Of a stretch of DNA of 64,000 bases, positions 60,184 through 64,000 are shown piece after piece. The DNA comes from Alisma plantago-aquatica. Lineage: Eukaryota; Streptophyta; Magnoliopsida; Alismatales; Alismataceae. The stretch covers positions 563,679,906 to 563,743,905 of the forward strand of contig OY856410.1 in assembly GCA_963693085.1 (NCBI GenBank), written 5' to 3'. The position numbers were made by a program, and so were the translations under genes. The first letter of the stretch is position 1; each line of letters starts with the position of its first letter. The notes under the pieces are model-generated. The model ran no database searches and was not told where the DNA came from. It saw only the letters and a list, made by a program, of their open reading frames with translations.

Positions 60184-61980
60184 TAGACCCTCACCCGCTC
60201 CCTCACACCTTCACAATCCTGAGCGGCTACTCCCCGAGCCTCAGAACCCTTCCTCTCACTCTATTGCTCTTACTCTGGCAAGGGACCACCGCGGCGCCGT
60301 CGCGTTGTCAAGGAAAGAAAAAGAGGAAGACGAGAAGTAGGGATCGTTTGATCAGAGTCCATCGTGGACCTGAGGAAGATCTGATGATCTCCAGCAAGAA
60401 GCAGTGTGCGCGATCCCATTAGTGGAGACAACTGGCGTGGAGCGTCAGATCTAGACGTAGGACGTAGAGCTTTCGCTCTTCGATTGAGAACACTTCTCAA
60501 TGTCCTAACCAGACGTGGAATTATTCCCATTTATTTTGTATGTCTCAAGGACCAATCGCAAATAAATTGATTATTATTTATGTCCATTTGTACAAAAGGA
60601 AATATATGCAATTTAGTCCAAAAACACATTTTTGACTTATTTGATTGATTTGAAAAGTTGACGATATAATTAGGATTTTAATTAATTATCACTCTCACTA
60701 CTTTATTTCAAATTGATAGCCCTCACATCAATTTGTAAGATTGCAGCGTACAACCTTATAGTGGGTCAAGATCCTGAAATCCTCTAAGTCATGGACCATC
60801 TAGGGCTGTCACCCACAACTTAGATCTTCCAGGTAGGCAACTCTTGCCAATTCCATCATATGCAACTCTTGAAAGATGTCATGTGTAACTCCTTGCCATG
60901 ATCATCTCCATGCCTCAAGGTGCTAGATCCTATCTAGGTCACCTTGTTAAGTCTGACCCAAAGCCAACACGATGAATATGCACCCTACTAGGGTAGACCC
61001 ACATATTCATCCTTCACGCCTCCACGAGATAGACGGTGCACCACGCTAGGGCATGCCCACACTTGGTCGATCAAGCTTTTCACGTGTGTCGTATTTGGAA
61101 GGCATCTAAAACTTTAATATTTATTGAGGGATTTGGTTTTATAGGTACATATACATATCCAATCACCACAATACATAGTATGTATCATATACATGATGTA
61201 TCCCACATAAAACATGTGAAACGATAAAAGTGATGATTGTGGACATCCTAATGTGATTCCTCAAGCCAAGAGGAATCACGGTCATCTAGGTCCACATCAC
61301 ATGCAACCTGTACAAGATGAACTCTATGTTTTTCCATTCTGGGTTTGATCAACTCATCTCCATGATTGATCGGCTTGCCATCAGGCCGATCGATTTGGTG
61401 CCACCAGCCGATTGGTTGGCGCCTCCAATCGATCGGTTCACTGGTCGTCGTGCATCTCCTCATGTCGCCACCCATTCATCTCGCTCCTCGAATCGGTCAT
61501 CTGGAACGCCAACCGATCAATTCACGCCTTGAATCGATCGTCTCAGTCGTCGTCAGGTTGTCTGCCATTCTTTGACATAACAGGAAATAAAAATCTATCC
61601 TATTTACATTATAAAAAAAGGGAAACCCCGAGTTACATTCGGGGGGAGCAAAGGTAGGAAAGAAATCTTGAGTTATCTCGAGTTACATCAGGAATAAGAG
61701 GTAGAGAATCGGTGCGTAGACCAAGATGCAAGCAACCACATTTAATCATACACAGACATAGGGTTTATTGGCCATAACCACGTTATACATCCACCACAAA
61801 ACTCGTTTAAGGGTGACGCATATCGAGTGCATTCATATTACATATCTAATATGTATATTGGGATTTGTGGATTTAGGATTGGACATGCATAAAGCCAATT
61901 AATTATTCGCATTGTATGTAATAAATAATGACGACAAACCAAAATTGATCACATCAATAATCCTAAAGTATAGAGCAGTT
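60184..61980. other. Unclassified TE-like sequence right of the gypsy array
   Basis: Starts abruptly at the array junction with AAATAGACCCTCACCCGC, which looks like sequence just after a TATA box. A GC-richer 300 bp follows, then AT-rich text. 61365-61540 contains about seven GATCGRTT-type words. 61600-61980 would be the leader of the minus-strand element whose primer-binding site is at 61981. No coding domain is recognised. Confidence 0.4.
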
Positions 61981-61999
61981 GACGTGGCTCTGATACCAC
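61981..61999 (-). promoter_or_regulatory. Primer-binding site (tRNA-iMet type)
   Basis: Minus strand GTGGTATCAGAGCCACGTC contains the full TGGTATCAGAGC motif, directly adjoining the LTR end CCCAACA at 62000. This marks a minus-strand LTR element whose internal region would extend to the left. Confidence 0.85.
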
Positions 62000-62531
62000 T
62001 GTTGGGTTTTAGGGGAGGCAGAGAAGGCAGTGGAAACAAAAATTTTCTTTCTCCCCGAACCCAGTATAAAGGAATCGCATCAACATCTATACAGTAGGAA
62101 GGATGGTTTTTAGAGGCATACCTTGTCCCGAGGCTTGCTCGGCGATTTTACCTCATGGCTTGTGCGGTCTTCACCTCCTGTCTTTGATGGTGTCTGTGTA
62201 GCTCCTGGTCTAACCGGGACTTTCAGGATTGGCAGTTGTCCTCCTAGCGGCAGAAGTCTCCCGCCTCTATAGTAGTCCACACAGACCACCTGGAACTCCG
62301 ATCTCCTTGTCCCACAAGGAATCGGAAGGAGTCATACCCTCCTGTCAGCGTACTAGTCACCGACATACTCTCCTGCAACCAATTGTTGTTCTACAGTTGT
62401 CTTTCCCTTGTTGTTCCTCCCTGGATGGGTAGAACTTGCTCGGGCTCTCTCGGTTACCACAACTAGAGAGAACGACAACTTTGCAGAGCAAATGGAGTTC
62501 TGAGTTGTGATTTGAGAAGCCCCCAATACCC

Positions 62532-62543
62532 ATATATATATAG
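62532..62543 (-). promoter_or_regulatory. TATA box of the putative LTR promoter
   Basis: Minus strand CTATATATATAT followed by GGGTATTGGGGGCTTC. It is placed between the U3-like repeats and the primer-binding site, as expected for an LTR promoter. Confidence 0.4.
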
Positions 62544-62644
62544 GAAGGTCATGGGACATGGTTCTCTACCCCGGGAAATGCGAGATTAAAACAGGAGTAG
62601 AAGGGTTCGAGATTTTCTAACAAATCTGACACACTGCGGCAGTT

Positions 62645-62960
62645 GAACCGATCGGTTCACACTTGAACCGGTCGTTTGGGCCCTTGAGCTGATTGGTTCA
62701 AGCATGAGCCGATCAGTTCGTGGTCCTGGTTCAACTCGAATTGACTTTCCATGTTTGTTTCCAACTAATCAACTATTAGTCCTTGTCCAAATCAAATTTG
62801 TACAAGTGAAACAAATAGATCTCTATTTTCCAAACAAGCTCGGTTGGTCACCCGACCAGTTCAACAACTTGAACCGATCGGTTCATTGACCTGAGCCGGT
62901 CAGCTCACCAGCCTGAGCCGATAAGTTCATCTCTATGAGCTGATCGGTTGGGGCAGCAGA
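62645..62960. repeat. GAACCGATCGGTTC palindrome cluster
   Basis: Two perfect 14-bp palindromes (62645-62658 and 62871-62884) and about six variants (for example CCGGTCGTTT, GCTGATTGGTTC, GCCGATCAGTTC, GCCGGTCAGCTC, GCTGATCGGTTG). Many are preceded by TTGA or CATGA. They lie upstream of the TATA box in the putative U3. Confidence 0.75.
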
Positions 62961-63145
62961 TCAGTCAATTGCAGTTCCAATCAATCTGATACTCCAATCA
63001 TCTTGTCCAACACCTTGAACACTATGATCTTGAACTATCAATTGATTGAGTGTTTAATTGAACTACTAAACTCCTTTAGTAATCAATCTAAACAAGATTT
63101 ATGAATAAACTCCTCTTCCATATTAAATCCTAAGTGTGTGACCCT

Positions 63146-64000
63146 GCAGGTCCATTTCACGTTGGCAGTGAAAGTCCATAACACTTATGACTTCACAAGC
63201 AAAGAGTGGTGCCTAGTCGCACATCAGTGCTACCCAAATGAAAAGGAAAGTTGGAGAACAAATTTCAATCCTACAATCCGTGAATGGTGTTACAGTGAAT
63301 ATATGATTCCTTTGTCACTGATATCCCAAATGAACTCGAGGCATAGAACAGTCATCATGTCAACGTTCATTCACTTTCTTGATCTCAGAGTAGATTGAAG
63401 GAGATATGTATGACATCAATATCACATACTGATCCACACATGTGTGTGCACGCCTATCTCAATCCTACTCATCATGTTGCCATGGATATCAAACTCCATT
63501 AGGAGGGACAAATCCCATATCTATCACTCACCCCTCAAAAAGCCTGATGTGTCAAAGCCACCCAATCATCACCTTTATAACAACCCATGTTTCAGGACTG
63601 CGTTTGATGATGTCAAAGTGTACCCAATGACATGTGTTGAGTGTAGTGATTTCATGTCTAAGAATCACACTCACCACCATCACTGTGAGAACTGACTGTG
63701 ACTACCATATCATGGTTCCATGTGTCAAACTCACGGTGGGTCTGTCTGATACACTTGTTCTCTAACAAGTACCTATGTGTTTGGTTTGATATCTCCATAT
63801 CATGACTAATGAGATTCTGTCATCAACCAACACCACAATCTAGTCTTGTGTGTCACTGCTGTCTATCTACCTTCCACAATGACATCCGACTAGGGACATA
63901 ATGAGAATGTACAAACTCTTAGCATCTGTATGATCTCATCGTTCAAGTCACGTACTTGAAGGCATATGTCATCGAGTACTGTCATTCTCTAGACATTCGA
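63146..64000. other. Unassigned sequence at the right edge
   Basis: No retroelement domain, RNA gene or convincing open frame is seen. Overlapping short frames at 63442-63695 are not supported. The text resembles LTR or LTR-flanking sequence of plant copia elements, but I cannot define ends. Confidence 0.3.

Larger units (their letters stand above)
62000..63145 (-). repeat. Probable 5' LTR of a minus-strand (copia-like) element
   Basis: The plus strand starts TGTTGGGTTTTAGGGG at 62000, so the element-sense LTR ends ...CCCAACA beside the primer-binding site. A TATA box on the minus strand (about 62532-62543) separates a plausible R/U5 of about 500 bp from a U3 with repeated GATCGGTT palindromes. 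The outer end is uncertain. About 63145 is chosen because a GTGTGACCCTGCAGGT text lies there. No matching second LTR is seen in the window. Confidence 0.5.

Noticed and set aside
60270..60530. Arginine-rich 86-residue minus-strand open frame next to the array junction
   Set aside because: GC-rich leader-like sequence without a domain, and probably chance.

Overview
The window looks like nuclear DNA of a flowering plant and is dominated by transposable elements. The evidence is plant-type Ty1/copia and Ty3/gypsy coding remnants, tRNA-iMet-type primer-binding sites, MITEs with clean target-site duplications, a plant F-box/LRR-type exon followed by a splice donor, and high AT content with no operons. 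A monocot is possible but not shown. No intact gene is visible. The only host-gene-like coding segment is one exon at 26221-26691.

Left part (1-13.1 kb): a decayed Ty3/gypsy gag on the minus strand (about 2150-3084) with LTR-like sequence on both sides; a probable long LTR on the plus strand (about 4457-5876) with its polypurine tract and TATA box; and a structurally complete but coding-dead Ty1/copia element (6102-11222) with 183-bp LTRs, a primer-binding site, a polypurine tract and a TAAAC target-site duplication. A Tourist-like MITE (11398-11795), a duplicated unit of about 190 bp, and a MULE-type MITE with a 9-bp target duplication (12794-12972) follow.

Middle part (13.1-29.6 kb): a tandem-repeat region (13126-14271 and 24456-25945) is split by a 10.2-kb insertion flanked by TATAC. 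That insertion looks like two nested, coding-free long LTRs of one family (outer 14272-24450, inner 17341-22346), both probably solo LTRs. Immediately after the repeats is the orphan first exon of an F-box/LRR-repeat protein 23-like gene. Its downstream exons are not found in the window.

Right part (29.6-64 kb): a head-to-tail array of a chromodomain-type Ty3/gypsy element on the minus strand, arranged LTR-internal-LTR-internal and so on. It has five LTRs of about 2.5 kb sharing four full internal regions of about 3.92 kb, plus a fifth internal region broken at about 60183. Each internal region keeps degraded RNase H, integrase and chromodomain sequence but lacks visible gag, protease and reverse transcriptase. 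Two successive 6446-bp units appear identical by eye, over about 6.9 kb of self-offset sequence. The last 3.8 kb holds an unclassified TE-like region with a clear iMet primer-binding site and a probable LTR on the minus strand, carrying repeated GATCGGTT-type palindromes.

The genes do not act together as a pathway. The layout is best read as a history of nested insertion, LTR-LTR recombination and tandem amplification next to a truncated host gene. All identities and boundaries were judged by eye.
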